From positions 1 to 64,000 of the forward strand of contig JAHZBA010000013.1 in NCBI GenBank assembly GCA_019423635.1: a DNA stretch of 64,000 bases. Direction: 5' to 3'. Positions 56,672 through 64,000 of the stretch are shown in pieces. This DNA is from Clostridiales bacterium (lineage in GTDB: Bacteria; Bacillota; Clostridia; Oscillospirales; Oscillospiraceae). The notes under the pieces are model-generated. The model was not told the DNA's origin and ran no database searches. It saw only the letters and a program-made list of their open reading frames with translations. The translations under genes were made by a program, and so were the position numbers. Each line of letters begins with the position of its first letter. Within the stretch, counting starts at the first letter, position 1.

Positions 56672-56755
56672 AATGAGGAATGAGGAATTAGGAATTGGGA
56701 ATTGGGTCCGAATCAGAGCAATTCCTAACTCCTCATTCCTAATTCCTAATTCTCC
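56672..56755. repeat. AATTAGGAAT-type repeat with inverted halves
   Basis: The left half has AATGAGGAATTAGGAATT units, the right half the complement AATTCCTAACTCCTCATTCC, so the RNA would fold into a long imperfect stem. It fills the dprA-topA gap and supplies the TAG stop of dprA at 56746-56748. Same family as 63038-63180. Confidence 0.8.
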
Positions 56756-57942
56756 AGCGTCACGGTGCGGGTATAGCGTTTGCCGCTGTGCTGCCGGACC
56801 AGGCCGTCCAGCTCCAGCACCGTCAGGGCTGAGAGCACCCGGCGGGTGGGAATTCCGGTGGCCTCGATGAGATCGTCCGCCAGAACCGGCTCCTCCGCCG
56901 GCAGTGCCCGCAGCAGCGCGATCTGATCGTCGGTGAGCCCGCTGTCTGCCAGGCGGAGGGAGGGCAGCACCGGAGCGGGCTCCACCTTTTGCGCAGGCGC
57001 GCGCTGGACCTGCCGGGCCTGATAGCCCGGCACCTCCGGCAGTTCCCGGAGCTCCTCGGCTCGCAGCTTTCCCGGGAAGCGTTCCGTGTACTCCCGGAGA
57101 ACGTCCCACGGCTCCATCACCAATCCCGCGGCGCTGTCCCGGATCAGGCGGTTGCAGCCCTCGTATCCGGGGGCGTCGATGGGGCCGGGGACCGCAAACA
57201 CGTCCCGGCCCTGCTCCAGGGCGGTATGGGCGGTGATCAGAGCGCCGCTGACTCCGGGGGCCTCCACCACCAGCGTGGCCACGGCCAGGCCGGAGAGAAT
57301 GCGGTTGCGGATGGGGAAGTGCCAGCCCTCGTGGCGGGTGCCCGGCGGGTACTCCGACAGCAGCGCCCCCACGGCGGCCACATCCTCATAAAGGTCCCGG
57401 TTCTCCCACGGATACTGGATGTCCAGTCCGCCGCCCACGACGCCCAGCGTCACGCCGCCGGCCTTGAGGGCGCCTCTGCTGGCCGCCGCGTCCACGCCCC
57501 TGGCCAGCCCGCTGACCACGATGCCTCCGCCGCTGGTGATGCCGTAGCCCATCTTCTCGCCGCACGTCTTGCCGTAGAGCGAGCACTCCCGCGTCCCCAC
57601 CACGGCGATCACGGCCTCCTCGTCCACCGCAGGCAGACGGCCCTTCATGTACAGTAAAACGGGCGGGTCATAGATGTTTTTCAGGCGGTTGGGGTACTCC
57701 GCGTCCTGGATCGTCAAAATGCGCTGATCCAGCCGCTGGCAGTCCGCCAGAATCCGGTCGGCAATGCGGAGGTCATGGTTCTTCAGCTGCTGGGCCTGCT
57801 CTTTGGTGATGCCCTCCGTCAGAAGGATCTCTCCCTCGTCGGCGAAAAATACATTCTCCGGAGTGCCGAAGTGACGCAGCAGCGCCAGCCGCAGCTGATT
57901 CGTCAGCCGCAGCTCTGCCAGCCACACCCAGTATTTCAGCAT
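56746..57942 (-). CDS. dprA: DprA, DNA-processing protein
   Basis: 398 residues. The Rossmann-like core has VVGTRECSLYG, VVSGLARGVDAAASRGAL, VGGGLDIQYPWEN, SEYPPGT and PIRNRILSGLA; a C-terminal winged helix (about 330-395) follows. It binds ssDNA and loads RecA, mainly in natural transformation. The last two codons and stop come from the AATTAGGAAT repeat. Start has GGAGGG upstream. Immediately before topA. Confidence 0.95.
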   Translation of the reverse strand: MLKYWVWLAELRLTNQLRLALLRHFGTPENVFFADEGEILLTEGITKEQAQQLKNHDLRIADRILADCQRLDQRILTIQDAEYPNRLKNIYDPPVLLYMKGRLPAVDEEAVIAVVGTRECSLYGKTCGEKMGYGITSGGGIVVSGLARGVDAAASRGALKAGGVTLGVVGGGLDIQYPWENRDLYEDVAAVGALLSEYPPGTRHEGWHFPIRNRILSGLAVATLVVEAPGVSGALITAHTALEQGRDVFAVPGPIDAPGYEGCNRLIRDSAAGLVMEPWDVLREYTERFPGKLRAEELRELPEVPGYQARQVQRAPAQKVEPAPVLPSLRLADSGLTDDQIALLRALPAEEPVLADDLIEATGIPTRRVLSALTVLELDGLVRQHSGKRYTRTVTLEN

Positions 57943-58018
57943 ACAGCCCGCCCTCCGTTCTCTTTCTCCATTCTGTCTCTTCCGGCAAAAACCAAAACCG
58001 GACGCGCTCCCGGGTTCT

Positions 58019-58807
58019 CTATCTGCCGTCCTCCCTGGCCCCCTCCCACAGCACCACGGCGGCTGCCGCAGCGGCGTTCAGGGACTCGCAGGTCTCGTTC
58101 ATGGGAATCCTGATGGTCCGGTTGCACAAGGCCAGGGCCTCCGGAGACACGCCCCGGCCCTCGCTGCCGATGATGACGGCGCACCGGCGAAGCTCCGCCT
58201 GCCGCAGGTCCAGGGTGTCCTCCGAGAGCGCCGCGGCATACAGCGGCAGGCCCGCCTCCCGCACCAGGGCGGCGGCGTGGGCCAAAGTATCCCGGTAGAT
58301 CACACTCCGGAAATGGACGCCCATGGCGGCCCGGACGGTCTTGGGGTTGTGGACGTCGGCGCACCCCGGCAGCAGGAACACCGTCCAGCCGAAGGCGTCG
58401 GCGGTGCGGAGCATGGTGCCCACGTTTCCGGGGTCCTGGACCCCGTCCAGCAGCAGATAGCGCTGCCTTCCGTGGGCGTCGGGCTCCAGGGCCTGGGGCG
58501 GGTCGTACCGCGGGGAACGGCAGGAGAACACCACCCCCTGGGGCGTCTCCATGGGGCTGACGGCCTTCATCACGCTCTCGCTGACCTGCACGGTCCGGGC
58601 GGCGCCATAGACCTCAGGCGGAAATTCCAATTCGACGCCCTCGGTATACAGCAGCGCCGTGATGGACGCTCCCCACAGCTCTGCCTCCGCCAGGAGCTTA
58701 GGACTGTCGCACAGGAACTCCCCCGTCTCCTCCCGGTAGCTCCTGGAGGAGGCCAGCTTGCGGAAGTGGGTGCACAGGGGGTTCGTCCGGCTGGTGATGA
58801 TCTCCAT
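58019..58807 (-). CDS. TrmH/SpoU-family rRNA 2'-O-methyltransferase
   Basis: About 262 residues. N-terminal RNA-binding domain (ITSRTNPLCTHFRKLASSRSYRE), then the SPOUT knot: LLLDGVQDPGNVGTMLRTADAFG, VVIIGSEGRGVS-like AVIIGSEGRGVSPE, and IPMNETCESLNAAAAAAV. It methylates ribose in rRNA (or tRNA); exact target unknown. It starts 2 nt after lysS ends and its ribosome site is poor, so translation probably relies on coupling. Confidence 0.92.
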   Translation of the reverse strand: MEIITSRTNPLCTHFRKLASSRSYREETGEFLCDSPKLLAEAELWGASITALLYTEGVELEFPPEVYGAARTVQVSESVMKAVSPMETPQGVVFSCRSPRYDPPQALEPDAHGRQRYLLLDGVQDPGNVGTMLRTADAFGWTVFLLPGCADVHNPKTVRAAMGVHFRSVIYRDTLAHAAALVREAGLPLYAAALSEDTLDLRQAELRRCAVIIGSEGRGVSPEALALCNRTIRIPMNETCESLNAAAAAAVVLWEGAREDGR

Positions 58808-58809
58808 GC

Positions 58810-60297
58810 TTACGGCTTCATGGTGGGGAAGAGGATCACTTCCCGGATCGTATCCTCCCCGGTGAGGAGCATCACGCACCGGTCAATGCCGATGCCAAGG
58901 CCGCCGGTAGGCGGCATGCCATATTCCAACGCGGTGAGGAAGTCCTCGTCCATCATGCCGGCCTCGTCGTCCCCCTTGGCCCGCAGCTCCACCTGCTTCT
59001 GGAAGCGCTGGCGCTGGTCGATGGGGTCGTTGAGCTCGGAGAAGGCGTTGCCCATCTCGCTGCGGCAGATGAAGAGCTCGAACCGCTCCGTGAGCCGGGG
59101 GTCGGCGGGGGAGCGCTTGGCCAGGGGGGAGACGTCCACCGGGTGCATGGTGATGAAGGTGGGCTGGATCAGCTTCTCCTCCACCTTCTGGTCGAAGCAC
59201 TCATACAGGGCGTTGCCCCAGGTCTTGTCCGCCGTCTCCGGCAGCTCCACGCCGATGGACTTGGCGGCGGCCACCGCCTCCTCGTCGGAGGAAATCGCCA
59301 TGAAGTCGATGCCGCAGTACTGCTTCACCGCCTCGTGCATGGGCATCCGGGGCCAGCCGGGGGTCAGGTCGATGTCCTCCCCCTGCCAGTGGACCTGATA
59401 GGTGCCCAGGATCTTCTGGGCGGCGGAGGACAGCAGGTCCTCAAAGAGGTCCATCATGTCGTTGAAATCCGCGTAGGCCTGATAGAGCTCGATGGTGGTG
59501 AATTCCGGGTTGTGCTTGGGGTCCATGCCCTCGTTGCGGAAGATGCGGCCGATCTCATAGACCCGGTCCATGCCGCCCACGATGAGCCGCTTCAACGGCA
59601 GCTCCGTGGCGATGCGCATGTACATGTCGATATCCAGAGTGTTGTGATGGGTGATAAAGGGCCGCGCCGTGGCGCCGCCGGAGATGGTGTTCAAAACCGG
59701 CGTCTCCACCTCCATATAGCCCCGGCCGTCCATAAAGTCCCGGACGTGCTTGAGAAACCGGGAGCGAACCACGAAGTTCCGCTTCACCTCCGGGTTCACC
59801 ATCAGGTCCACGTACCGCTGACGGTACCTGAGCTCCGTGTCCTGGAGACCGTGGAACTTCTCCGGCAGGGGCAGCAGGGACTTGCTCAAAAGCGTGATAT
59901 TCCGGGCCCGGACGCTCATCTCCCCCCGCTGGGTGCGGAAGACCTCGCCGTCCACGCCTACAATGTCGCCGATATCGTACTTTTTAAACGCCTTATAGAC
60001 CGCCTCGTCCATCTCGTCCTGGCGGGCGTAGAGCTGAATGCGGCCGTCCCGGTCCTGGAGGTCGCAGAAGCTGACCTTGCCCATACCCCGCTTGCTCATG
60101 AGGCGGCCCGCCACCTTGACGCTCCGGCCCTCCAGCTCCTCGAAGCGGTCCTTGATCTGCTGGGAGGTGTAATCCCAATCAAAGCGGGTGATCCGGAAGG
60201 GGTCCTTCCCCTCCGCCTGGAGGGCCGCCAGCTTCTCCCGGCGGACTCTGGTCTGCTGACCCAGGTCCTGCTCCGGCGTTGTCTTCTGTTCGCTCAT
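58810..60297 (-). CDS. lysS: Lysyl-tRNA synthetase, class II
   Basis: 495 residues, the normal length. OB-fold anticodon domain ([18 protein letters not shown]), then class II motifs: motif 2 [18 protein letters not shown] and motif 3 [14 protein letters not shown]. It is 10 nt downstream of greA and shares its promoter at 60871-60899. Confidence 0.97.
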   Translation of the reverse strand: MSEQKTTPEQDLGQQTRVRREKLAALQAEGKDPFRITRFDWDYTSQQIKDRFEELEGRSVKVAGRLMSKRGMGKVSFCDLQDRDGRIQLYARQDEMDEAVYKAFKKYDIGDIVGVDGEVFRTQRGEMSVRARNITLLSKSLLPLPEKFHGLQDTELRYRQRYVDLMVNPEVKRNFVVRSRFLKHVRDFMDGRGYMEVETPVLNTISGGATARPFITHHNTLDIDMYMRIATELPLKRLIVGGMDRVYEIGRIFRNEGMDPKHNPEFTTIELYQAYADFNDMMDLFEDLLSSAAQKILGTYQVHWQGEDIDLTPGWPRMPMHEAVKQYCGIDFMAISSDEEAVAAAKSIGVELPETADKTWGNALYECFDQKVEEKLIQPTFITMHPVDVSPLAKRSPADPRLTERFELFICRSEMGNAFSELNDPIDQRQRFQKQVELRAKGDDEAGMMDEDFLTALEYGMPPTGGLGIGIDRCVMLLTGEDTIREVILFPTMKP

Positions 60298-60307
60298 CTC
60301 TCTCTCC

Positions 60308-60781
60308 TTACCGCTCGATTTTCAGCACCTTGTAGACGATGGACCCCTGGGGGGCCTCCACCGTCACGGTGTCGCCCTCCCGGGCGCCCAGCAGGGCCCG
60401 GCCAAAGGGGGACTCCTCGGAGATGATGCCGTGCATGGGGTCCGCCTCCTGGGAACCCACGATGGAGTAGGCCGGCAGCTCACGTCCGGCGCTGTCCTCC
60501 ACCGTCACCCGGCACCCAATGGTCACCACGTCCGTGGGGGCGTTGCTCTCGTCCACGATGACCACGTGCTGCAAGATCTCCTCCAGCTCGGCGATCCGGG
60601 AGTAGAGCTTGCCCTGCTCGTTCTTGGCCTCGTCGTACTCGCTGTTCTCGCTGAGGTCGCCAAAGCCCCGGGCCACCTTGATCTGCTCGGCCACCTCGTC
60701 GGAGCGGGTGGTTTTGAGATAATTCAGTTCCTCCTGCAGCTCCTCCGCCCGGGCCGCACTCATTTTATACTCTTTTTCCAT
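60308..60781 (-). CDS. greA: Transcript cleavage factor GreA
   Basis: 157 residues. N-terminal coiled coil with [35 protein letters not shown] (tip acids DLSENSEY) and C-terminal GreA/B domain ending in [17 protein letters not shown]. It rescues backtracked RNA polymerase. First gene of the greA-lysS transcript. Confidence 0.96.
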   Translation of the reverse strand: MEKEYKMSAARAEELQEELNYLKTTRSDEVAEQIKVARGFGDLSENSEYDEAKNEQGKLYSRIAELEEILQHVVIVDESNAPTDVVTIGCRVTVEDSAGRELPAYSIVGSQEADPMHGIISEESPFGRALLGAREGDTVTVEAPQGSIVYKVLKIER

Positions 60782-60870
60782 GTCAAAAATCCTTTCTTCT
60801 GCCTCCTCATGGGGAAACCTTCTATTTTCCGCCTGCCTGCGCAGATTTTTCTATATAATGACAGTCTAGT

Positions 60871-60899
60871 ATTATAGTGGTTGAATTTCGGAATGTCAA
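60871..60899 (-). promoter_or_regulatory. Perfect sigma-A promoter of greA-lysS
   Basis: On the minus strand TTGACA (60899-60894), 17 bp, TATAAT (60876-60871). All twelve box positions match the consensus. About 80-90 nt leader before greA. Confidence 0.92.
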
Positions 60900-60937
60900 G
60901 GGGGCCGGGAGGGCCCTTTTGCGGCGTTTTTGCCCTG

Positions 60938-61651
60938 TCAGGGCCCCATCATCACCTGCTGCCCCCTCTCCCGCAGCACCGCCAGCAGCTGCTCGCGGTT
61001 GACGCCGGCAGGCAGCTGCTCCTCCAGCGCTGGGGGCAGGAACAGCGGCGGCAGGGGGCATTTCTCATCGTATACCGGCAGGGCCGTCTCCGCGGGGACC
61101 TTCCGGGGGGCGAACAGCGCCGCCGCGTCCGCCGCCGCCAGCTCCTCCGCAGACGGCCGCAGCAGCAGTGAGACACCGTACTCCCGCCGCAGGGCCCGGC
61201 ACAGCTCCTCCCCGCCGTAGGGCAGGTCCAGCAGCACGTAGCGGTGCCGCAGACTCAGCTCCGTCACCGTCCGCACGATCTCCCCGGTGAGGGTGTCGGC
61301 GCACACCGCCACCCGGGCCCCCGCCGCCGGGACACCCCGCCGGATCAACGCCCAGCGGACCCAGTCCGCTGCCATGGCCTGCCGCAGCGGCAGCGTGGAC
61401 ACCGGCCGCAGCTCCCCCAGCTGCTCCGGGAAGGAGAACTCCTCCGGCAGCACCACCTGGCCGGCCCCCCGCTTTTTCAGCCGCTTTGCCGCCGCGGCCA
61501 CCCGCCGCCGCAGCACCGCCTCCGGCGTCCGGCCCCCCCGGAGCACTCCGGCGCAGAGGAAGCGGGTGTGCAGAATCATCTGCTCCCGGATCTCCACGGA
61601 TTTCTGGTGTTTCCCCCGCACGGGCGGGGTCCATAACAGCATTGCGATCAT
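60938..61651 (-). CDS. Protein of unknown function
   Basis: 237 residues, soluble, no signal. Regular alpha/beta pattern with LRRRVAAAAKRLKKRGAGQVVLPEEF, then ARVAVCADTLTGEIVRTV and HRYVLLDLPYGGEELC, as in a Rossmann-like fold. I do not recognise a family. The only ribosome site for ATG 61651 is GGAG in the 3' arm of the hairpin at 61661-61689. It lies between greA and the M23 hydrolase on the same strand. Confidence 0.7.
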   Translation of the reverse strand: MIAMLLWTPPVRGKHQKSVEIREQMILHTRFLCAGVLRGGRTPEAVLRRRVAAAAKRLKKRGAGQVVLPEEFSFPEQLGELRPVSTLPLRQAMAADWVRWALIRRGVPAAGARVAVCADTLTGEIVRTVTELSLRHRYVLLDLPYGGEELCRALRREYGVSLLLRPSAEELAAADAAALFAPRKVPAETALPVYDEKCPLPPLFLPPALEEQLPAGVNREQLLAVLRERGQQVMMGP

Positions 61652-61660
61652 AAAAACATC

Positions 61661-61689
61661 ACTCCCGCCCCATCCTATGGGGCGGGAGT
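61661..61689 (-). terminator. Terminator of the M23 gene, overlapping the next ribosome site
   Basis: A perfect 11-bp stem ACTCCCGCCCC / GGGGCGGGAGT with a 7-nt loop. On the minus strand GATGTTTTTATG follows. The GGAG of the 3' arm is also the best ribosome site for the gene starting at 61651. Confidence 0.8.
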
Positions 61690-61768
61690 ATCTATTATGT
61701 ATCCGGACCCCGCCGGAAATACGGCCGCGGGGCCCTCTTTTTCTCTTCCGCGCGCCGCAGGCGATTCC

Positions 61769-63007
61769 TCACGCGGTCTTGGACAGGGTATACCCGGTGA
61801 GATAGCCCTTGTGGGGCTCCGCGCCATGGTTCAGGGGATTCACCCGAACGCCGCCCTCCGTGATTTCGAAGTGGAGGTGGGGCCCGGTGGAGTTGCCGGT
61901 GGAGCCGGTGATGCCGATGACGTCCCCCTGGTTCACCTGCTGCCCCACGCTGACCTTCCGGGTGCTCATATGGCCGTACAAGGTGGTGTTCCCGCTGCCG
62001 TGGGAGATGACCACATACTCGCCGTAGGAGCTGCTGCGCTGGGAGACGATCACCGTGCCGGCCTTGGCGGCGTAAATAGGGCTGGTGTAGCCCACCCGGC
62101 CGATGTCGGTGCCCTTGTGGTTGGTGGAGCCGATGCCGCCGGGCGAACTCCGCCCACCCATGGTGGAGGTGATATACCGGCTGTCCACCGGCCAGATGTA
62201 CCCGCCGGGGTTGGACTGGCTGGAGTGACCCTGGGCCGCCTGCTGGGCGGCCAGCTCCCGGCTCAGCCGCTGGATCTCCGCCTGAATCTCCTTCTGCTCC
62301 TCCTCCAGGCCGTCGATCTCCGCCTCCGTGGCCGCCTCGTTCTCCGCCAGCTTCTGAATCTCCGCGTTGGCCTGCTCCCGCAGGGCGCTGAGCTCCTTCT
62401 TCTTATCCACCAGCTCCGCCTTGGCCGCCTCGCTCTCGGCCTTGCTGGCCTCCAGCTGGGTCTTCTTCTCCTCAATCTCCGCCTGGAGGGCCTTTAAATC
62501 GTCGATCACCCGCTGGTCCGCGTCCATGATCTCATTGATGATATCCAGCCGTCCCAGCAGGTCCGAGAAGCTGTTGGCCCGGAACAGCACCGACCAGTAG
62601 CTCACCTCTCCCTGCTCCTCCATGGCCCGCACCCGCTCACAGAAGAGCTCGTACTGAGCCTCCTCCCGGGCCTGGGCGTCGGCCAGATCCGCCTCCGACT
62701 GGGTGATGAGGGCCGTGTAGGCCGCGATCTGCGCCTCCACGTTCTCAATCTCGGAGCTGGTGGCGGCAATCTGCTTGTCCAGGTTGTTCTTCCGGGCCAT
62801 GATCTGGCTCTTGTCCTTGGCCAGCTGGTCCAGCTCCGCCTGGAGGGCCTTCTTCTGGTCCTTCAGTTCCCCGGCGTCGCCCTTTAAGGCGTCGATGTCC
62901 GCCTGGGTCACCAGCGCCGCCGCCGGATCCGCCGCCACAAAGCACAGCGCCAGACACAGGGCGATCAGCCGAATGGCCAAGCGGCGGAAACGGGCGTGTT
63001 TCTTCAT
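61769..63007 (-). CDS. EnvC-like murein hydrolase or activator (coiled coil plus M23)
   Basis: 412 residues. Signal peptide (about 1-32), a long coiled coil (about 35-265, rich in Gln/Glu/Lys heptads), then an M23/LytM domain at about 300-395 with metal-binding residues in NHKGTDIGRVG and GPHLHFEI, and LYGHMST in between, so it is probably active. In division it would be controlled by FtsEX; ftsX is the next gene upstream. GGAGG before ATG. Confidence 0.93.
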   Translation of the reverse strand: MKKHARFRRLAIRLIALCLALCFVAADPAAALVTQADIDALKGDAGELKDQKKALQAELDQLAKDKSQIMARKNNLDKQIAATSSEIENVEAQIAAYTALITQSEADLADAQAREEAQYELFCERVRAMEEQGEVSYWSVLFRANSFSDLLGRLDIINEIMDADQRVIDDLKALQAEIEEKKTQLEASKAESEAAKAELVDKKKELSALREQANAEIQKLAENEAATEAEIDGLEEEQKEIQAEIQRLSRELAAQQAAQGHSSQSNPGGYIWPVDSRYITSTMGGRSSPGGIGSTNHKGTDIGRVGYTSPIYAAKAGTVIVSQRSSSYGEYVVISHGSGNTTLYGHMSTRKVSVGQQVNQGDVIGITGSTGNSTGPHLHFEITEGGVRVNPLNHGAEPHKGYLTGYTLSKTA

Positions 63008-63037
63008 GGGAAACCTCCTTCTGCGCGAGGCGTCGTT

Positions 63038-63180
63038 TTAATTAGGAATTAGGAATGAGGAATTAGGAATTTTCCTATATCGAAACTTGGTCTTTTGCTT
63101 TCAGAGCTTCATTCCTAACTCCTAATTCCTAACTCCTAATTCCTAACTCCTAATTCCTAACTCCTAATTCCTAATTCACA
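63038..63180. repeat. AATTAGGAAT-type repeat array
   Basis: Direct units AATTAGGAATTAGGAATGAG on the left (63038-63073), then an inverted array of TCCTAACTCCTAATTCCTAAC units on the right (63110-63178), with about 35 bp between. It fills the gap between ftsX and the M23 gene; the arms can pair. Same family as 56672-56755. Confidence 0.88.
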
Positions 63181-63181
63181 C

Positions 63182-64000
63182 TCAGACCTGCAAAAACTTC
63201 CGGATGGCGGAGAGGCTGCCGCCCACGCCGATCACCAGCCCCGCTCCGGCGAACACCACCGCCACCGGCACCCACAGCTGCGTGAAGGGGACAATCTGGA
63301 TCAGCTGTAAAGCGTCATTGCTGTCCACCCCCTGGGCCACCGCGGCGTACAGCCCCCACTGCAGGAAAAAGGCCAGGGCCGCGCCCAGAATCCCGATCAT
63401 CAGTCCCTCGTAGACGAAGGGCCAGCGGATGAAGCCGTTGGTGGCGCCCACCATCCGCATGATGGCGATCTCCTCCCGCCGGTCGAAGGTGGTGAGGCGG
63501 ATGGTGTTGGAGATGATGAACACCGACACCACAAACAAAATGAGAATCAGCGCCACGCACACCACCGTCGCGATGTCCCGCATGGTGGTAAAGCCCCCGG
63601 CGATCTCCTCATAGGCGTTGACCTTGGCGATGCCGGGCACCGCCCGCACCGCCTCCGCCGTCTCGCCCTGGTGCTCCAGATCCGTCAGCTTGATGGCATA
63701 GCGGTCCCGCAGAATCGCCGGGTCCAGGTTCTGCAGCATCTCCTCCTCCGGGTACTTGGCGGCAAAGTCCGCCATGGCCTGCTCCTTGCTGATATAGGTC
63801 GCGGAGGCCACGTTGGGCACCTTCAGCAGCTCCCGCTGCAGCCCCTTGGCCTGGTTGGGCGTGTAGCTCTCCTCCACATAGGCCAGGATCTCATTCTCCT
63901 GCTCCAGGTCCCGCAGCAGCTCGTTGGCGTTCACCGCCACCAGGGTGAAGGTGCCCATAATCAAAAGGCACGCCACAGTGATGCCGATGGCCGCAAAGGA
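63182..64000 (-). CDS. ftsX: FtsX, division ABC-transporter permease (5' end outside window)
   Basis: At least 272 residues; the frame is still open at the window edge, so the start lies beyond. One N-terminal TM (ACLLIMGTFTLVAV), the outer loop (about 20-150, with MADFAAKYPEEEMLQNL), then three TMs with the FtsX core TTFDRREEIAIMRMVGATNGFIRWPF. Part of FtsEX, which activates wall hydrolases; the EnvC-like gene lies next downstream. Confidence 0.95.
   Translation of the reverse strand, partial: SFAAIGITVACLLIMGTFTLVAVNANELLRDLEQENEILAYVEESYTPNQAKGLQRELLKVPNVASATYISKEQAMADFAAKYPEEEMLQNLDPAILRDRYAIKLTDLEHQGETAEAVRAVPGIAKVNAYEEIAGGFTTMRDIATVVCVALILILFVVSVFIISNTIRLTTFDRREEIAIMRMVGATNGFIRWPFVYEGLMIGILGAALAFFLQWGLYAAVAQGVDSNDALQLIQIVPFTQLWVPVAVVFAGAGLVIGVGGSLSAIRKFLQV

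Noticed and set aside
56633..57109. 159-residue N-terminal extension of TopA
   Set aside because: The extension crosses the repeat and the dprA end in another frame; homologues begin at the MAKHSLVIVESPAKAK position with a ribosome site.

Overview
The window looks like chromosome from a high-GC, Gram-positive clostridial bacterium, most like the gut Oscillospiraceae (Flavonifractor / Pseudoflavonifractor / Dysosmobacter type). The reasons are Firmicutes-style AGGAGG ribosome sites, consensus sigma-A promoters, an SLH surface protein, SpoIIIE/FtsK, UppP, TrmFO and PlsX-ACP genes, and repeat families I associate with this group. The genus is an inference; there is no rRNA gene to check it.

Layout. 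1-400: tRNA-Met (partial), tRNA-Glu, tRNA-Val and a strong terminator. 400-2000: an orphan type I-C-like CRISPR repeat half, a MerR regulator and a divergent short-chain dehydrogenase. 2158-17356 (all minus strand): a Gram-positive-type Pel exopolysaccharide operon (pelD with an N-terminal SDR domain, pelE, a DUF2194-like gene, pelF, pelG), followed in the same direction by two related secreted proteins, the second a 1,900-residue SLH-anchored wall protein. 17445-19339: a double-AP2 DNA-binding protein upstream of pelD, then a 159-bp segment bounded by 14-bp inverted repeats that encloses a consensus promoter pointing away from pel, then a small serine recombinase. This reads as a candidate invertible promoter (phase switch) for the Pel/surface operon, currently in the OFF orientation.

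19735-26728: an HdeD-like membrane protein, two TetR regulators, and a divergent two-gene MMPL export operon with a 24-bp palindromic operator. 26914-28494: an OLD-like ATPase. 28699-41894: a eukaryote-like phospho-signalling island with two Ser/Thr kinases (one a receptor-like kinase with leucine-rich repeats), two PP2C phosphatases, three FHA proteins (one fused to a VWA domain, one to a trypsin-like protease), zinc-ribbon proteins, an XRE regulator and two tandem zinc-ribbon/beta-helix membrane proteins. 42239-44054: a translationally coupled small operon (membrane protein, XRE regulator, membrane protein, TfoX-C protein, unknown protein).

44487-64000: mostly housekeeping genes on the minus strand: lipoprotein, ftsK/spoIIIE, uppP, rnc, acpP, plsX, trmFO, topA, dprA, an rRNA methyltransferase, lysS, greA, an unknown gene, an M23 murein hydrolase and the 3' part of ftsX. 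They are interrupted by repeats and by a small XRE-pair/DUF6809-like module placed against the 3' end of topA. Non-coding repeats are plentiful: a 211-bp MITE-like element, a 197-bp tandem hairpin unit, a 145-bp tandem unit, and AATTAGGAAT-type repeats at two loci with a related purine-rich run at a third. Many long open frames lie antisense to real genes because of the high GC content; they were not annotated.
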